From NCBI RefSeq assembly GCF_900095305.1, contig NZ_FMDO01000007.1, forward strand, positions 248,001 to 312,000: a stretch of DNA of 64,000 nt. The letters are read 5' to 3'. Below, one piece after another: positions 10,674 to 20,656 of the stretch. The position numbers and the translations under genes were made by a program. Each line of letters opens with the position of its first letter. Within the stretch, counting starts at the first letter, position 1. Origin of the DNA: Proteiniborus sp. DW1 (GTDB lineage Bacteria > Bacillota > Clostridia > Tissierellales > Proteiniboraceae). A model generated the notes under the pieces. The model saw only the letters and a list, made by a program, of their open reading frames with translations, was not told the origin of the DNA and searched no databases.

Positions 10674-12104
10674 TCAAATCGCAAACAAGGTATTATTAGC
10701 CTCTTCAATTTCTTCATCAGTCAGAGCACTTAAAAGTATTTGAATATCGTTAAGTTCATTTAAACCTTCTTCAATTTCATCTGCTACATTTACAGTTATC
10801 ATTCTAAATTCTTTTTTTTCTTTTACCAGCTTAAATCTTTCAACAAATTCTGGATCGATATATGCCTTTCCATCGGTTATAAAGACTATATCTGCATATT
10901 TATATCTAGCGCTGCTTATAAGCTCAATAGATTTTTCCAAGGGCTCTATGAAGTTGGTCCCACTTCCATAGAAGAAGGTAGCTAGTTCATATAGCTTACT
11001 AGGTTCTATTCTATGCTTTGTGAATTCAAGGACTTTATAGACCTTATTAGAGAACATAACTGCAACAAATTCCCTTTTTTGCTTAATGGCTATATCTAAA
11101 AGTGATATGGCCACAGACTTTGACCAAACCTCACGTTCACCTTCCATAGACCCAGATGTATCTATACAGCATATAATAGGACCTTTAGACTTCGCCCGGT
11201 TATTTTTATATTTATAAGACAGCAATTCTTTTTGGCTAAGCTTTTTATAGAAGCTTCTTTTAGTACTTTCCTTAGCTAGAAATAGTTTTTCAGAAGGTAA
11301 GACCTTGTGTATTTCATCTCCTAGCTCAACTCCACAAACCTCTAGACCCTCCTCTTTTACCTTTTTCCTTTGAAGTTCAGAGGCAGATTCTTTGAACCTA
11401 CCAGCCATTTCAGAAATATCCTTTACTTTCCTTAATGTTCTTAGCTTTGCACTGACTTCAATTTTTTCTTCATAAGAGGTAGGGGTCAACCTGTTGTCAT
11501 CAAAGCCCCATGTAGCTATAGTTTTAAACGTAGCTAAAAAACTCTTTAAAGTTTCAGAAACACTGGTGTAAATCAAGTTATAATCTGAAATATATTTATC
11601 TATTTCATGAATATTGTTTGAGATTTTATTTTTTATAGTTTCTAAGGAACTTGTATTTTTTATTGTTAAACTTTTTTCCTTTCTATATTCCTCAATATAT
11701 TTTTCATGATTTTCTAACTTAATACCAAAAGGCTTATTATTTATAGAAAGTTCCTTAAAGCTTTTTATAAGCTCCTGGCTTAATAAATCTGTAGCTAATA
11801 TGGATTTGAAGAAGTTCAAAGTACAGATTTCCTTTAAGTCCTCAAACTCATCTATTTCATATAGCTTTTTAATTATAATATAGTTTAACCAATATACAGG
11901 ACTTATTCTTTCCATAGGTTCTAATTCAATATTCTTCTTAAACAAAGACAGGTACATATCTTCGCTTAGTTTTTCAGATGTACTAATTGTCTTTTTAAAG
12001 TTTTCCATATTTTCAATGATTCTAGGTGAGTTCTGAAATATATTATTATATATATCTAAATCTAATTCGAAAAAGTCCACAGCATTACAGAGTAAAGTAT
12101 CCAT
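10674..12104 (-). CDS. ViaA-like von Willebrand factor A domain protein
   Basis: A 476-residue cytosolic protein with a long helical N-terminal region (residues 1-300) and a C-terminal VWA domain starting near residue 308. The metal-ion-dependent adhesion site is intact: DTSGS at 315-319, a GSGTN motif and ITDGK. The gene lies 21 bases downstream of a MoxR-family AAA+ ATPase, exactly the RavA-ViaA arrangement. In E. coli that pair works as a chaperone-like complex linked to respiratory complexes and aminoglycoside sensitivity. No signal peptide or membrane segment is seen. The partner relationship is well supported by order; the client proteins in this organism are unknown. Confidence 0.85.
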   Translation of the reverse strand: MDTLLCNAVDFFELDLDIYNNIFQNSPRIIENMENFKKTISTSEKLSEDMYLSLFKKNIELEPMERISPVYWLNYIIIKKLYEIDEFEDLKEICTLNFFKSILATDLLSQELIKSFKELSINNKPFGIKLENHEKYIEEYRKEKSLTIKNTSSLETIKNKISNNIHEIDKYISDYNLIYTSVSETLKSFLATFKTIATWGFDDNRLTPTSYEEKIEVSAKLRTLRKVKDISEMAGRFKESASELQRKKVKEEGLEVCGVELGDEIHKVLPSEKLFLAKESTKRSFYKKLSQKELLSYKYKNNRAKSKGPIICCIDTSGSMEGEREVWSKSVAISLLDIAIKQKREFVAVMFSNKVYKVLEFTKHRIEPSKLYELATFFYGSGTNFIEPLEKSIELISSARYKYADIVFITDGKAYIDPEFVERFKLVKEKKEFRMITVNVADEIEEGLNELNDIQILLSALTDEEIEEANNTLFAI

Positions 12105-12125
12105 TTTTACACCCTCTTAAAGCTT

Positions 12126-13295
12126 CTATGCACCAAACATCAGCATGTCATCATCATCAATTTGTTTAGATAATGTATCTAAATAATTTTTAATCTCTTT
12201 TTCCAGCATAGACAACTTATTCTTAGTATCTTTCTCCACTAGTTCAGGTTGTTTTAAGAGTCTATTAGCTTTTTCATAAAGGTATTCAAGAGAATTTTTT
12301 ATTTCAATAATTATCCTAGTATCATTCATGCTTCCAGTGGATGAGACTAGTTCCTTGTACTGCTTTTTAATACTGTTGTATTCTTTTTGATAAGGAGATA
12401 CTATTTTCTCCTTTAGGATTTCATCTATTTTTTCAATATCGTCTAAATTACTCCAGAGAACATCTCTAAGAGATTTAAGGTCAGTTAATATGACTTCATA
12501 TCTTTTGTCCAATAGTGCAGTTGCTCTTAAAACATTTAGGCATTCATTTTGTCTTCTGTCAGATATTACAATTCCATTTTGATAAAGAAGATTTATTAGC
12601 GAAATATATTCTTTTAAAATAGAGTCAGGTATTTTTACCTCTCCTAAAGCTTCTTTTAGTAACCTTAACTCATCCAAGGATATAGTAGTATATTTATCAG
12701 TTTTATTATTTTTGTTTAAGAAGTTATTAAACATCTTCATTTTGTTTTGTATGTCTCCTATATAATCAACATACATTCTAAACATCATTCTGTCATATAG
12801 CGCCATTAATGAATCCTCTTCAGGAAACTCGTTTGATGCTGCAAATAATGTTATTAAAGGTACATCAACTGCTTGTCCATCATTGTAGAATAGCTTTTCA
12901 TTTATAATTGGTAGCAATATATTTAAGGTTGGCTCATTACATTTAAATACTTCATCAAGAAAGGCTATTTCTGATTCAGGCAGTTTACCTTTAGTTACTC
13001 TTAAAAATCTATCGTTTTCCATTTCCTTAATACTAAATGGACCTAATATTTCTGCTGGGTCAGAACTTCTGTTTAGTAGCCAAGAAAAATATCTAGCATT
13101 TTCAATTCTACAGCACAGCGCATTAGTCATGGCGCTTTTAGCAGTCCCAGGGGGGCCTATTAATAAGACAGCCTGTCCAGTTATTAAAGCCTTAATGCTG
13201 TTTTCTACAACTCTCTCTCTTTCCACAAATATATCATTTAATTCCTTAGAAATATTATTTAATTTATCAATTGCAGCTTCTACCTGCATATTCAT
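12126..13295 (-). CDS. ravA: MoxR-family AAA+ ATPase, RavA-like
   Basis: An AAA+ ATPase expected to act as a hexamer with the VWA partner downstream. Walker A GPPGTAKSA lies near residue 46, Walker B IAFLDEVFK and a MoxR-type sensor segment FAASNEFPEED follow, and then a helical C-terminal region with several Lys/Glu-rich coiled-coil stretches. RavA-type features include RYFSWLLNRSSDPAEILGP. The ATG at 13295 is preferred over the ATG at 13301 because GGAGGG then has an 8-base rather than 2-base spacing. The product is 389 residues. It heads a two-gene minus-strand operon. Confidence 0.88.
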   Translation of the reverse strand: MNMQVEAAIDKLNNISKELNDIFVERERVVENSIKALITGQAVLLIGPPGTAKSAMTNALCCRIENARYFSWLLNRSSDPAEILGPFSIKEMENDRFLRVTKGKLPESEIAFLDEVFKCNEPTLNILLPIINEKLFYNDGQAVDVPLITLFAASNEFPEEDSLMALYDRMMFRMYVDYIGDIQNKMKMFNNFLNKNNKTDKYTTISLDELRLLKEALGEVKIPDSILKEYISLINLLYQNGIVISDRRQNECLNVLRATALLDKRYEVILTDLKSLRDVLWSNLDDIEKIDEILKEKIVSPYQKEYNSIKKQYKELVSSTGSMNDTRIIIEIKNSLEYLYEKANRLLKQPELVEKDTKNKLSMLEKEIKNYLDTLSKQIDDDDMLMFGA

Positions 13296-13393
13296 TTGCA
13301 TTCCCTCCTAATCACATAGAATATGTTATACTACATATCTATATTTTTCAACATTTTTTCTGTTACCTTATTGCTTTATTTTATTATATATAA

Positions 13394-13434
13394 ATAAAAA
13401 AACAACTGAGAAAGAATATTCCTTCTCAGTTGTT
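13394..13434 (-). terminator. Intrinsic terminator of the rubredoxin gene
   Basis: AACAACTGAGAA (13401-13412) pairs with TTCTCAGTTGTT (13423-13434). On the minus strand the hairpin is followed by a run of T (A at 13396-13400 on plus). Confidence 0.88.
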
Positions 13435-13455
13435 TATGTACTTATGTAGTTTAAA

Positions 13456-13617
13456 TTATTCTTCTATTTCAAAATCATCTTTTCCTGCTCCACATACTGG
13501 ACATACCCAGTCATCTGGCAACTCTGCAAATGGAGTTCCTGGAGCTATTCCATTGTCTGGATCCCCCTCAGCTGGATCATAAACATATCCACATGGTATA
13601 CATACATATTTGTCCAT
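13456..13617 (-). CDS. Rubredoxin
   Basis: A 53-residue single-domain iron protein that carries one electron on an Fe(Cys)4 centre. The two knuckles are [14 protein letters not shown] and [11 protein letters not shown], with the conserved Asp-Gly and Trp-Val residues between them ([17 protein letters not shown]). Translated by hand from the minus strand, ATG at 13617 and TAA at 13456. It is preceded by GGGGAA and followed by its own terminator, so it is monocistronic. Rubredoxins in strict anaerobes typically serve superoxide reductase, rubrerythrin or flavodiiron proteins; none of these is next to it here. Confidence 0.97.
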   Translation of the reverse strand: MDKYVCIPCGYVYDPAEGDPDNGIAPGTPFAELPDDWVCPVCGAGKDDFEIEE

Positions 13618-13896
13618 AATAATTCCCCTTTCATATATGTTTATTGTACAATTTAATGATACCCAAAAAAGAGATTTCTAAACCTAATAGGTTTTATATA
13701 TTATATACTTTTTTCACAAAGATTTATACAATTTTTTGATTAAAATTTCAAATAAAATAAAAATTATGGTATAATAATAACGGCTATTCTTTAAACTATA
13801 CACTAATAGAGAACTTATACTGATTAAAGAAACTTTTTTGGGGTAAAATCATTATAGATACAGTATTTCATTATATATAGATAGAAGGGATCTACC

Positions 13897-14283
13897 TTGA
13901 ATTTTAGAATAAGACAGACAATTAAAAGCGATTTATTTAATATTAAACTAACAATGGAAGATATATTAAAAGACCTATGCAAAATAATTGAGGACGAGTC
14001 CCTATTATTTGATATTAGGCTTATATTAAATGAACTTGTAGTAAACAGTGCATTACATGGAAATAATTGTGATTCTGATAAGTTTATTAAGTTGCTTTTA
14101 GAAATACGTGATAAAAGAATTAGAATTGAGGTAGTTGATGAAGGCTGTGGATTTATATATGATAAAAACGATTATAATCCTTTAGAGCTCAAATGCTGCG
14201 GAAGAGGTCTTGTTATAGTGGATGGGCTTAGTGATGAATTTTATGTTGATAAAAATAAGGTAGTCTCAATAAAGTATATATAA
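13897..14283 (+). CDS. RsbW-like histidine-kinase-type ATPase domain protein
   Basis: A 128-residue stand-alone HATPase_c (GHKL) domain. The N box ELVVNSALHGN near residue 46 and the G1 box DEGCGF near 88 are visible, and the G2-like CGRGLVIVDGLSDEF follows. Stand-alone domains of this size are usually anti-sigma factor kinases (RsbW, SpoIIAB) or their relatives. No sigma factor or anti-anti-sigma (STAS) gene is adjacent, so the partner cannot be named. TTG at 13897 with AGAAGGGA upstream is the likely start. It has its own terminator and lies 209 bases before the chemotaxis transducer fusion. Confidence 0.75.
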   Translation: MNFRIRQTIKSDLFNIKLTMEDILKDLCKIIEDESLLFDIRLILNELVVNSALHGNNCDSDKFIKLLLEIRDKRIRIEVVDEGCGFIYDKNDYNPLELKCCGRGLVIVDGLSDEFYVDKNKVVSIKYI

Positions 14284-14313
14284 ACTCTCCTAATATGGGG
14301 AGTTTATTTTTTT
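14282..14313 (+). terminator. Intrinsic terminator after the RsbW-like gene
   Basis: AAACTCTCC (14282-14290) pairs with GGGGAGTTT (14297-14305) across a TAATAT loop, followed by a run of seven or more T after one A. Confidence 0.88.
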
Positions 14314-14492
14314 ATAATCTAACTAGATTTTTTGAATGTTTATAGAAAATTAAAGAATCTCAGAAAATTTATGGTGAAATAAAGTAGGGTTTGATGTTGA
14401 AAATCTTGCATTTATGTAGCAACTAGTATAAACTAGAATAAATAGTTAAAAACTGGGGTAATAGGAAGATTATAAGGTTTGGGGGGATATTA

Positions 14493-16952
14493 TTGATTAG
14501 TACTTGGAAAAACATTTTGAAGAAAAACAAGGAAGAAAATGTAATTAGACTAGTTACGAATGAAGAAAAAAACAAAGTATCTTCAAAGCTTAGCTTTATT
14601 AAGCAAAATGAAGTAAATTTACTTAAAAGACTAGGCATAAGAATAGAAAATTCCAGTAGTCAAGTAGAGAATCTAGTCAATATTATTGAAGCAATTTCTA
14701 AAAGAGTAGAGGAACAGACAAAGGCAATTTCGGAGGTAGTATCTGAAATCAGTAATTATTCAGCTATGGCTGAGGAGCTAAATGCTAGCTCCAGTATGTC
14801 ATATCAAACTGCTCAGGACACCTTAGGGGTGGTAGAAGAGGGTAGCATTGCCGTACATAACACAATTGAAGCAATGAAGGAAATAAATGAATCTACATCT
14901 TCCGTAATGGAAGAGATAAACGGACTTAAAGGCAGTACTGCTCAAATAGATAATATTTTAAATATAATAAAAGATATAGCCAGCCAAACTAACTTATTAG
15001 CCTTAAATGCTGCAATAGAAGCCGCTAGAGCAGGGGATGCAGGTAGAGGGTTTGCTGTTGTAGCAAATGAAGTCAAAGAATTAGCCAATAGAAGTGCAAA
15101 GTCAGCAAATGAAATATCTGAAATTATTAATGACATAAATACTAACGTAAATAAAACCATTAACGCAATAGAAAAAAGTAATGAAAAAATAATTGAGGGT
15201 TCAAATATTGCAGAGAAAACTAATTCCGCGTTTATCAAGATTGAAGAAGCAATTAAGATAATGATTGAAACCATAGGAGAAATAAATAGGGCAATAACAG
15301 TTCAGACTACTAGTCTTGAAGCCATAGTTCTTTCTACGGATGAAATGTCTAAAATTTCTGACAAAGCCATGTCTATGGTAGAGAGTGCCCTTATGAATAC
15401 TCAATCAACAAAAGCTGCATTAGAAGCATTAGGAAGAGTTTCTGATTTACTTAATAATATAACAATGGAATTACTAAGTGAAACAGTACATACGGAAAAA
15501 GAGAAAATAATTTTAAGATGCAATTTTGGTGAAATAGCTACACTAGATCCAGCAGTGGGAAATGCTGTAGAAACTATTAGATTCCTAAATAATATACATG
15601 CTAGCCTACTGGCTACTAGTGATTCAGGGGATGTACTACCACTTCTAGCAAAAAATTGGCATGTAGAGGATGACAACTTAACCTGGATATTTAATCTAAG
15701 AAATGATGCAACCTTCCATAATGGAAAAAGAGTTCGTGCTAAGGATGTAAAATTTTCATTAGAGAGAATGCTTTCTCCAAAATTAAAATCTCCAAATACT
15801 TGGTTTATAGATTATATAGAAGGTGCTAAGGAGTTTATGGCTGGACAAGCTAGGGAGGTAAGTGGAATAAAAATTATAAATGATTATTGTATATCTATTA
15901 AATTGACTATACCATTTAATGGTTTTCTATTATCTATATCTCAATATTGTTGTGCAATAATGGATTCAGAGGAACTAGAAAAAGGTAACTTAGTAGGTTG
16001 TGGTCCTTATAAACTAGTAGAGACTAAGGGTAATCTATATAGATTAGAGGCATTTGAAAATTATTTAGGAGGAAGACCGTATTGTGATGTGTTAGAGATA
16101 ACAAGTGAAGATAAAGATGCTATTAATAACTTCATTGATGGAAAATATGATCTTTATCTTGTGAAGAATAAAAAGGACCTTGAAGCCATTAAGAATACCC
16201 CGTACTATAAAAACTTCAAAACTACAGAATTATTATCTATATTTTATTTAGGCTTTAAAACTAAAAATACAGACTCCCCTTATACACAGAAAAGGGTAAG
16301 ACAGGCTATCAATCATGCAATTAATAAGAGAAGATTAGTTAATGAAATGCTAGGTGGACTTGCAGCTGAGGCAAAATGCGTTATTCCAAAAGGTTTAGTC
16401 CCTACTGACCATGTGAGAGGCTATGATTATAATCCTCAAAAAGCAAAAGAAATTCTTAGGAGAGAAAAAGTAGATTTAAGTAGACCTTTTATTATCCTTT
16501 GTGGTGAAACAATTAATCCTACTCTGAAGTTTATTGAAGAGGACTTGGAGGTCATAGGTATAACTTGCCAATATAAACAAGTATCCAATAAAGAGTTCTC
16601 TCAATCAGTGAATCTCCAAAAAGGATATGATGCTTTTATTTACGGTTGGGTAGCAGATGCCATGGAACCATCTTCATTTATTGAGCCTTTATTTGCACCA
16701 GATAGTTCTTCTAATTATACTGGATATGAAAATCTTGAGATGATGAAGCTTCTTGAAATGGCAAAATACACTGTCAATCCTATTAAAAGATTAGAGTTAT
16801 ACATGGAAATCCAAAGCATATTATTTGAAGATGCGCCTTGTGTTCCCCTATACCATTCTCATAATGGAATCTGCACGAAAGACGGTATCATTAGCAATAG
16901 ACTATCACCTTTAGGAATGCTAAAATATGATAATATAATAAAAGAAAAGTAA
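14493..16952 (+). CDS. Cytosolic methyl-accepting chemotaxis transducer fused to an OppA-type (SBP_bac_5) binding domain
   Basis: An 819-residue fusion. Residues about 45-335 form the MCP signalling coiled coil with the hairpin tip [20 protein letters not shown] (161-180) and [15 protein letters not shown], the CheA/CheW contact region. Residues about 337-819 match family-5 extracellular solute-binding proteins ([56 protein letters not shown]). There is no signal peptide and no transmembrane segment anywhere, so the binding domain should be in the cytosol. TTG at 14493 is the start, with GGGGGG six bases before it. It appears monocistronic, with a terminator after it. The ligand is unknown: a peptide or a similar small molecule is likely from the family. 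Confidence 0.9.
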   Translation: MISTWKNILKKNKEENVIRLVTNEEKNKVSSKLSFIKQNEVNLLKRLGIRIENSSSQVENLVNIIEAISKRVEEQTKAISEVVSEISNYSAMAEELNASSSMSYQTAQDTLGVVEEGSIAVHNTIEAMKEINESTSSVMEEINGLKGSTAQIDNILNIIKDIASQTNLLALNAAIEAARAGDAGRGFAVVANEVKELANRSAKSANEISEIINDINTNVNKTINAIEKSNEKIIEGSNIAEKTNSAFIKIEEAIKIMIETIGEINRAITVQTTSLEAIVLSTDEMSKISDKAMSMVESALMNTQSTKAALEALGRVSDLLNNITMELLSETVHTEKEKIILRCNFGEIATLDPAVGNAVETIRFLNNIHASLLATSDSGDVLPLLAKNWHVEDDNLTWIFNLRNDATFHNGKRVRAKDVKFSLERMLSPKLKSPNTWFIDYIEGAKEFMAGQAREVSGIKIINDYCISIKLTIPFNGFLLSISQYCCAIMDSEELEKGNLVGCGPYKLVETKGNLYRLEAFENYLGGRPYCDVLEITSEDKDAINNFIDGKYDLYLVKNKKDLEAIKNTPYYKNFKTTELLSIFYLGFKTKNTDSPYTQKRVRQAINHAINKRRLVNEMLGGLAAEAKCVIPKGLVPTDHVRGYDYNPQKAKEILRREKVDLSRPFIILCGETINPTLKFIEEDLEVIGITCQYKQVSNKEFSQSVNLQKGYDAFIYGWVADAMEPSSFIEPLFAPDSSSNYTGYENLEMMKLLEMAKYTVNPIKRLELYMEIQSILFEDAPCVPLYHSHNGICTKDGIISNRLSPLGMLKYDNIIKEK

Positions 16953-17026
16953 GCTATAGAGCTATTTCTTTATATTATTTAAATAATGACGACCGATTAT
17001 TGATAAAATGTCTATTAAACATATGG

Positions 17027-17057
17027 GCTCCTAACTAATATTGGTTAGGAGCTTTTT
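17027..17057 (+). terminator. Intrinsic terminator after the transducer fusion
   Basis: GCTCCTAAC (17027-17035) pairs with GTTAGGAGC (17044-17052), followed by TTTTT. Confidence 0.9.
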
Positions 17058-17145
17058 GAACTTCAAATTAGTATTGTTGAAGATTAGCGTAATAGCTGAT
17101 AATATTAATTTAAAAAGGATTTGAAATCTAAAAAGAAGGTGAATT

Positions 17146-17820
17146 ATGAAAGATAAAAGCAGGAACTTTATAATTGCATCATCTACATTAGCTTGCATTA
17201 TACTATATTTTATAGAACAAGTATTAGTAATGAGTTATTTAGTTAAAACTCTAAGTAAAATAGCTTTTTTTATAGCAATCCCATATGTTTATAGCTTCTC
17301 AATCAACAGGACATCATCATCGAACCGAATAAAGCTAAACAAAAAAGAATTATATATAGGAACTGGACTAGGCATATTATGCTTCGTAGTCCTCATGTTA
17401 GCATATTTAATTCTAAGGGATGTTATAGATTTAAATACTATAGCCAATGAACTACAAACCAAATCAAAGGTAAACCCAACTAATTTCCTTTTTGTAGCCT
17501 CTTATATAACATTTATTAACTCTTTTCTAGAAGAATTTTTCTTTAGAGGCTTTGTTTTCTTGAACTTACTCGTACTTGGATATAAAAAGTTGGCATATAT
17601 ATTTTCATCAGTTTTATTTGCAATATATCATATAGGTATTTTCAAGAACTGGTTTAATCCGTGGCTTATAGCACTAGCCATATTTGGGCTTGTTTCAGTA
17701 GGAGTTATCTTTAACTACATAGATTCAAAATCAAGGAGCTTCATCAATTCGTGGATAGTACACATACTAGCTGATGCGGCCATAATGTTAATAGGAATGA
17801 GGATGTTTGGGATTATTTAG
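17146..17820 (+). CDS. CPBP-family intramembrane metalloprotease
   Basis: A 224-residue multi-pass membrane protein of the CPBP (Abi/CAAX prenyl protease-like) family. The family motifs are present: Glu129-Glu130 and Arg134 in LEEFFFRGF, an IYHIG histidine motif near residue 161, and a C-terminal SWIVHILADA helix with a further histidine. About seven hydrophobic segments are visible. The start ATG follows AAGAAGGTG. It stands 38 bases before the membrane MutS-like gene on the same strand and may be co-transcribed. The substrate is not known; members act in prenyl-protein processing, bacteriocin immunity or signalling. Confidence 0.85.
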   Translation: MKDKSRNFIIASSTLACIILYFIEQVLVMSYLVKTLSKIAFFIAIPYVYSFSINRTSSSNRIKLNKKELYIGTGLGILCFVVLMLAYLILRDVIDLNTIANELQTKSKVNPTNFLFVASYITFINSFLEEFFFRGFVFLNLLVLGYKKLAYIFSSVLFAIYHIGIFKNWFNPWLIALAIFGLVSVGVIFNYIDSKSRSFINSWIVHILADAAIMLIGMRMFGII

Positions 17821-17858
17821 TTTTATAGACTCAATAATATAAGAATAGGATGATGGTT

Positions 17859-19658
17859 ATGATTAAAGATAAGTTTAATATAAGAATACAAGAACATAGT
17901 GAAAATATAGAGAAGCATAATAAAATATCTAACTTACTTAGCACCGCTAGAATTATTACTTTTTTATTAGCTATATATTTTATATACACATCTATTAAAG
18001 CTGGTTTTTCTAAAATCTATATAATATTAGGAAGTATTTTATTTATATTATTTATCTGCTTGATAATATATCACAATACAATAAAAGAGAAACTAAGGTT
18101 TTCAAAGGGAATTGTAGATATAAATAATAGATATATAGCTAGAGTAGATGGGAGCTGGATTGATTTCAATGATACAGGAGAAAAATTTATAGATCGACAA
18201 CATAGGTATTCTTTTGATTTAGACGTAGTAGGTAAAGGTTCTTTATTTCAGCTTATTAACATAACTAATACTTGGAATGGAAGAAAAAAGCTAGCTCATA
18301 CCTTATTACAGGCTAGATATGATAAAAATGAAATAATTGAAAGACAAGAAGCTGTTAAAGAACTAAGTGAAAAATTAGATTTTTGTCAAAAGGTAGAATA
18401 CATATCAGGTAAGTATAGTGAAAAGCTGCAAAACCCTGAAAAACTAATAAAGTATGCAGAAAGCAAAGAAACACTATTAAACTCAAAGAGGTTAAGGAAT
18501 CTGGTACGCTTTCTTCCCATAATTTCTACACCCTTATTTTTTGCAATTCTTATATTTAAAATTGACAAACTATATGTACTGGCTATGTCCTTGATTGCTT
18601 TACATTACATATTATGGCTTCTAGGTTTTTCTAAAAATATTATGATTTTAAGTTCGGTAGGAAGTTTTAATTATAACCTTGAAACCTATAAAAATATTTT
18701 AGAGCAAATAGAAAAAGAAGATTTTAAATCTAAAAAGCTAAACAACATAAAAAAGATTTTATTTGAAGGGAAAAATTCATCGATATTAGCTATAAAGGAA
18801 ATAGATAAGATTACACAAAGAATTAATTTGAAACATAGCCATCTAATATACTTTTTGTTAAATGGGTTATTGTTGTGGGATTATGAGTGTGTTTTTTCAC
18901 TAGAGGATTGGAGAGATAAATATGGAGCGGAGGTGAAAAAGTGGATAGAGGCCATAGGTAAGGTAGAATGTCTCATGAGTCTTAGTGTTCCACTACAGAT
19001 AGATGAAAGTGTGACTTTTCCAAGCATAGATGATTCTAGACTAAGTGTTAGAGCCATATCTCTAGGCCACCCACTTATAGCTAGTAAGGATAGGGTACTA
19101 AATGATGTAGAGCTAGATGACAGTATTTTTGTAATCACTGGCTCAAATATGTCTGGGAAGACTACTTTCTTAAGAACCCTAGGCATTAATTTAGTATTAG
19201 CATATAGTGGTGCACCTGTATATGCTTCTGAAATGACCTGTGCAATAATGGACATATTTACATGTATGAGAGTGACAGATGATTTGAAGAATGGTATATC
19301 AACTTTTTATGCAGAGCTTCTTAGAATTAAAGAAATCATTGCCCATGCTGAAAAAAATAATAATTTAATTTTCTTTATAGATGAGATTTTTAGGGGGACT
19401 AATTCTGCTGACAGAATACTAGGAGCAAAAAATGTCCTTGCAAATCTTAATGAAATAGGAGCAATTGGAGCCATAACAACCCATGATTTAGAACTATGTC
19501 AGCTAGATAAATATGATAGAATAAAGAACTATAATTTTTCTGAACACTATAAAAATAATAAAATTTACTTTGATTATAAGCTTAGAGAAGGAAAGTCTAC
19601 TACAACAAATGCCAAGTATTTAATGAAGCTGGTAGGTATAAGCATACTAGAAGATTAG
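17859..19658 (+). CDS. Membrane-anchored MutS-family ATPase
   Basis: A 599-residue protein with two adjacent N-terminal hydrophobic segments (about residues 30-70) and another pair near 230-265. It ends in a MutS-type ABC ATPase domain: Walker A GSNMSGKTT near residue 428, a signature-like segment ISTFYAELLRIKEI and Walker B LIFFIDEIFRGTNS. The MutS mismatch-recognition domains are not apparent. It belongs to the poorly characterised membrane MutS-like group found in Firmicutes and Bacteroidetes, not to MutS1 or MutS2. ATG at 17859 (AGGA, 8-base spacing) is preferred over ATG at 17850. A role in mismatch repair is doubtful. Confidence 0.85.
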   Translation: MIKDKFNIRIQEHSENIEKHNKISNLLSTARIITFLLAIYFIYTSIKAGFSKIYIILGSILFILFICLIIYHNTIKEKLRFSKGIVDINNRYIARVDGSWIDFNDTGEKFIDRQHRYSFDLDVVGKGSLFQLINITNTWNGRKKLAHTLLQARYDKNEIIERQEAVKELSEKLDFCQKVEYISGKYSEKLQNPEKLIKYAESKETLLNSKRLRNLVRFLPIISTPLFFAILIFKIDKLYVLAMSLIALHYILWLLGFSKNIMILSSVGSFNYNLETYKNILEQIEKEDFKSKKLNNIKKILFEGKNSSILAIKEIDKITQRINLKHSHLIYFLLNGLLLWDYECVFSLEDWRDKYGAEVKKWIEAIGKVECLMSLSVPLQIDESVTFPSIDDSRLSVRAISLGHPLIASKDRVLNDVELDDSIFVITGSNMSGKTTFLRTLGINLVLAYSGAPVYASEMTCAIMDIFTCMRVTDDLKNGISTFYAELLRIKEIIAHAEKNNNLIFFIDEIFRGTNSADRILGAKNVLANLNEIGAIGAITTHDLELCQLDKYDRIKNYNFSEHYKNNKIYFDYKLREGKSTTTNAKYLMKLVGISILED

Positions 19659-19682
19659 GGGAGGAAGAGTTCTCCCCTTTTT
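19657..19682 (+). terminator. Intrinsic terminator between convergent genes
   Basis: AGGGGAG (19657-19663) pairs with CTCCCCT (19672-19678), then TTTTT. It overlaps the stop codon of the MutS-like gene and faces the convergent regulator gene. Confidence 0.82.
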
Positions 19683-19687
19683 GTATA

Positions 19688-20233
19688 TCATTCCGATTTT
19701 CTTCTATATATGCCGTCCTTTCTTTCCATAAGTCCGAAGCCTACTAAATCCCTTCTTATTGTGCAAAAATCATCATGAAAATCAGCAATAATCAGATTGA
19801 CTTCTTTTTCTGTATAATTTCTATCTTTTTCAAAGCTTTCTACAATTTTTTCTAATATGATCTGTTTCTTTTTATTCTGTACTGGTATTCCTTTTAACTT
19901 GCCATATTGAAAGAATGATTTTAAAACCCCGTCCCTGTACTTTTCTTCTCTTTGATTTAATACATCTTCTTCATTTCTATTATCCTTTACCAAATCTTTT
20001 AGCTTCTTTGAAAATAAATCTTCATTTAGACTATAGATTGTATAGTATTGTTCTTTTTTTGAAGAGACTATACCTGCTTCCATCAATTTTTTAAGATGAA
20101 AGGATACAGTTGATGTAGAGAGATTGAGTCTTTCTGCTAACAGCTCAACATACATAGGCTCTATCATTAGACTATTTATTATATTCAATCTTGAACTATC
20201 AGATAGGCATTTAAATATTTTTATGGAGTCCAA
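19688..20233 (-). CDS. ArsR-type helix-turn-helix regulator with C-terminal DUF2087 domain
   Basis: A 181-residue DNA-binding protein. Residues 1-85 form a winged helix of the ArsR type (LLAERLNLSTSTVSFHLKKLMEAGIV). Residues about 105-180 match DUF2087 (GKLKGIPVQNKKKQIILEKI, YTEKEVNLIIADFHDDF, RRDLVGFGLMERK). No cysteine metal-site pair is seen. TTG at 20233 with GAGGTG six bases upstream is the start. It is the second gene of a minus-strand pair and is divergent from the M29-like gene. Two similar palindromes in the shared intergenic region are its probable operators. Confidence 0.85.
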   Translation of the reverse strand: MDSIKIFKCLSDSSRLNIINSLMIEPMYVELLAERLNLSTSTVSFHLKKLMEAGIVSSKKEQYYTIYSLNEDLFSKKLKDLVKDNRNEEDVLNQREEKYRDGVLKSFFQYGKLKGIPVQNKKKQIILEKIVESFEKDRNYTEKEVNLIIADFHDDFCTIRRDLVGFGLMERKDGIYRRKSE

Positions 20234-20247
20234 CTACATCACCTCTT

Positions 20248-20622
20248 TTACTTAGCTTCTATTTGCTTATAGTATTTAACAAATTTTGATTTTAGTTCCT
20301 CTGCTTCTTGGATCTTAATGTCTTCAATTATTGCTTCCTGCTCTTTTCCAAATTCTTTAGCCTTAATTTTATTTATATGCCAAGGATTAGTTATTTTATC
20401 AAAAAAACTTAAGTATTTTTCTCTTAAAGCATCACAGTTATTAGTCATACTGATATTAAACATCTTGGAAAAGATGTCAACTATATTGAGTCTTATTTTT
20501 TCCAAGTTAGCCTCATCTACTCGGTCATTTTTTGATAAATCTTCAATAGAAAGGCTTATATTGCTTTGCTTGTTTTTTAGGTAATCTAGATAAGATTCTA
20601 TTAACCAATTTATATCCTTCAT
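20248..20622 (-). CDS. Uncharacterised small helical protein paired with the DUF2087 regulator
   Basis: I do not recognise this 124-residue protein. It is charged and mostly helical, with no signal peptide, membrane segment or cysteine motif beyond a single Cys. The start ATG has GGAGGG upstream with good spacing, and the stop lies 14 bases before the regulator start, so the two genes form an operon. Tight coupling with a regulator suggests either an accessory or ligand-sensing protein, or simply a co-regulated enzyme-associated protein. No function is assigned. Confidence 0.75.
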   Translation of the reverse strand: MKDINWLIESYLDYLKNKQSNISLSIEDLSKNDRVDEANLEKIRLNIVDIFSKMFNISMTNNCDALREKYLSFFDKITNPWHINKIKAKEFGKEQEAIIEDIKIQEAEELKSKFVKYYKQIEAK

Positions 20623-20656
20623 ACTTTCCCTCCTAAATATGTATAGTTGCTTTTCA

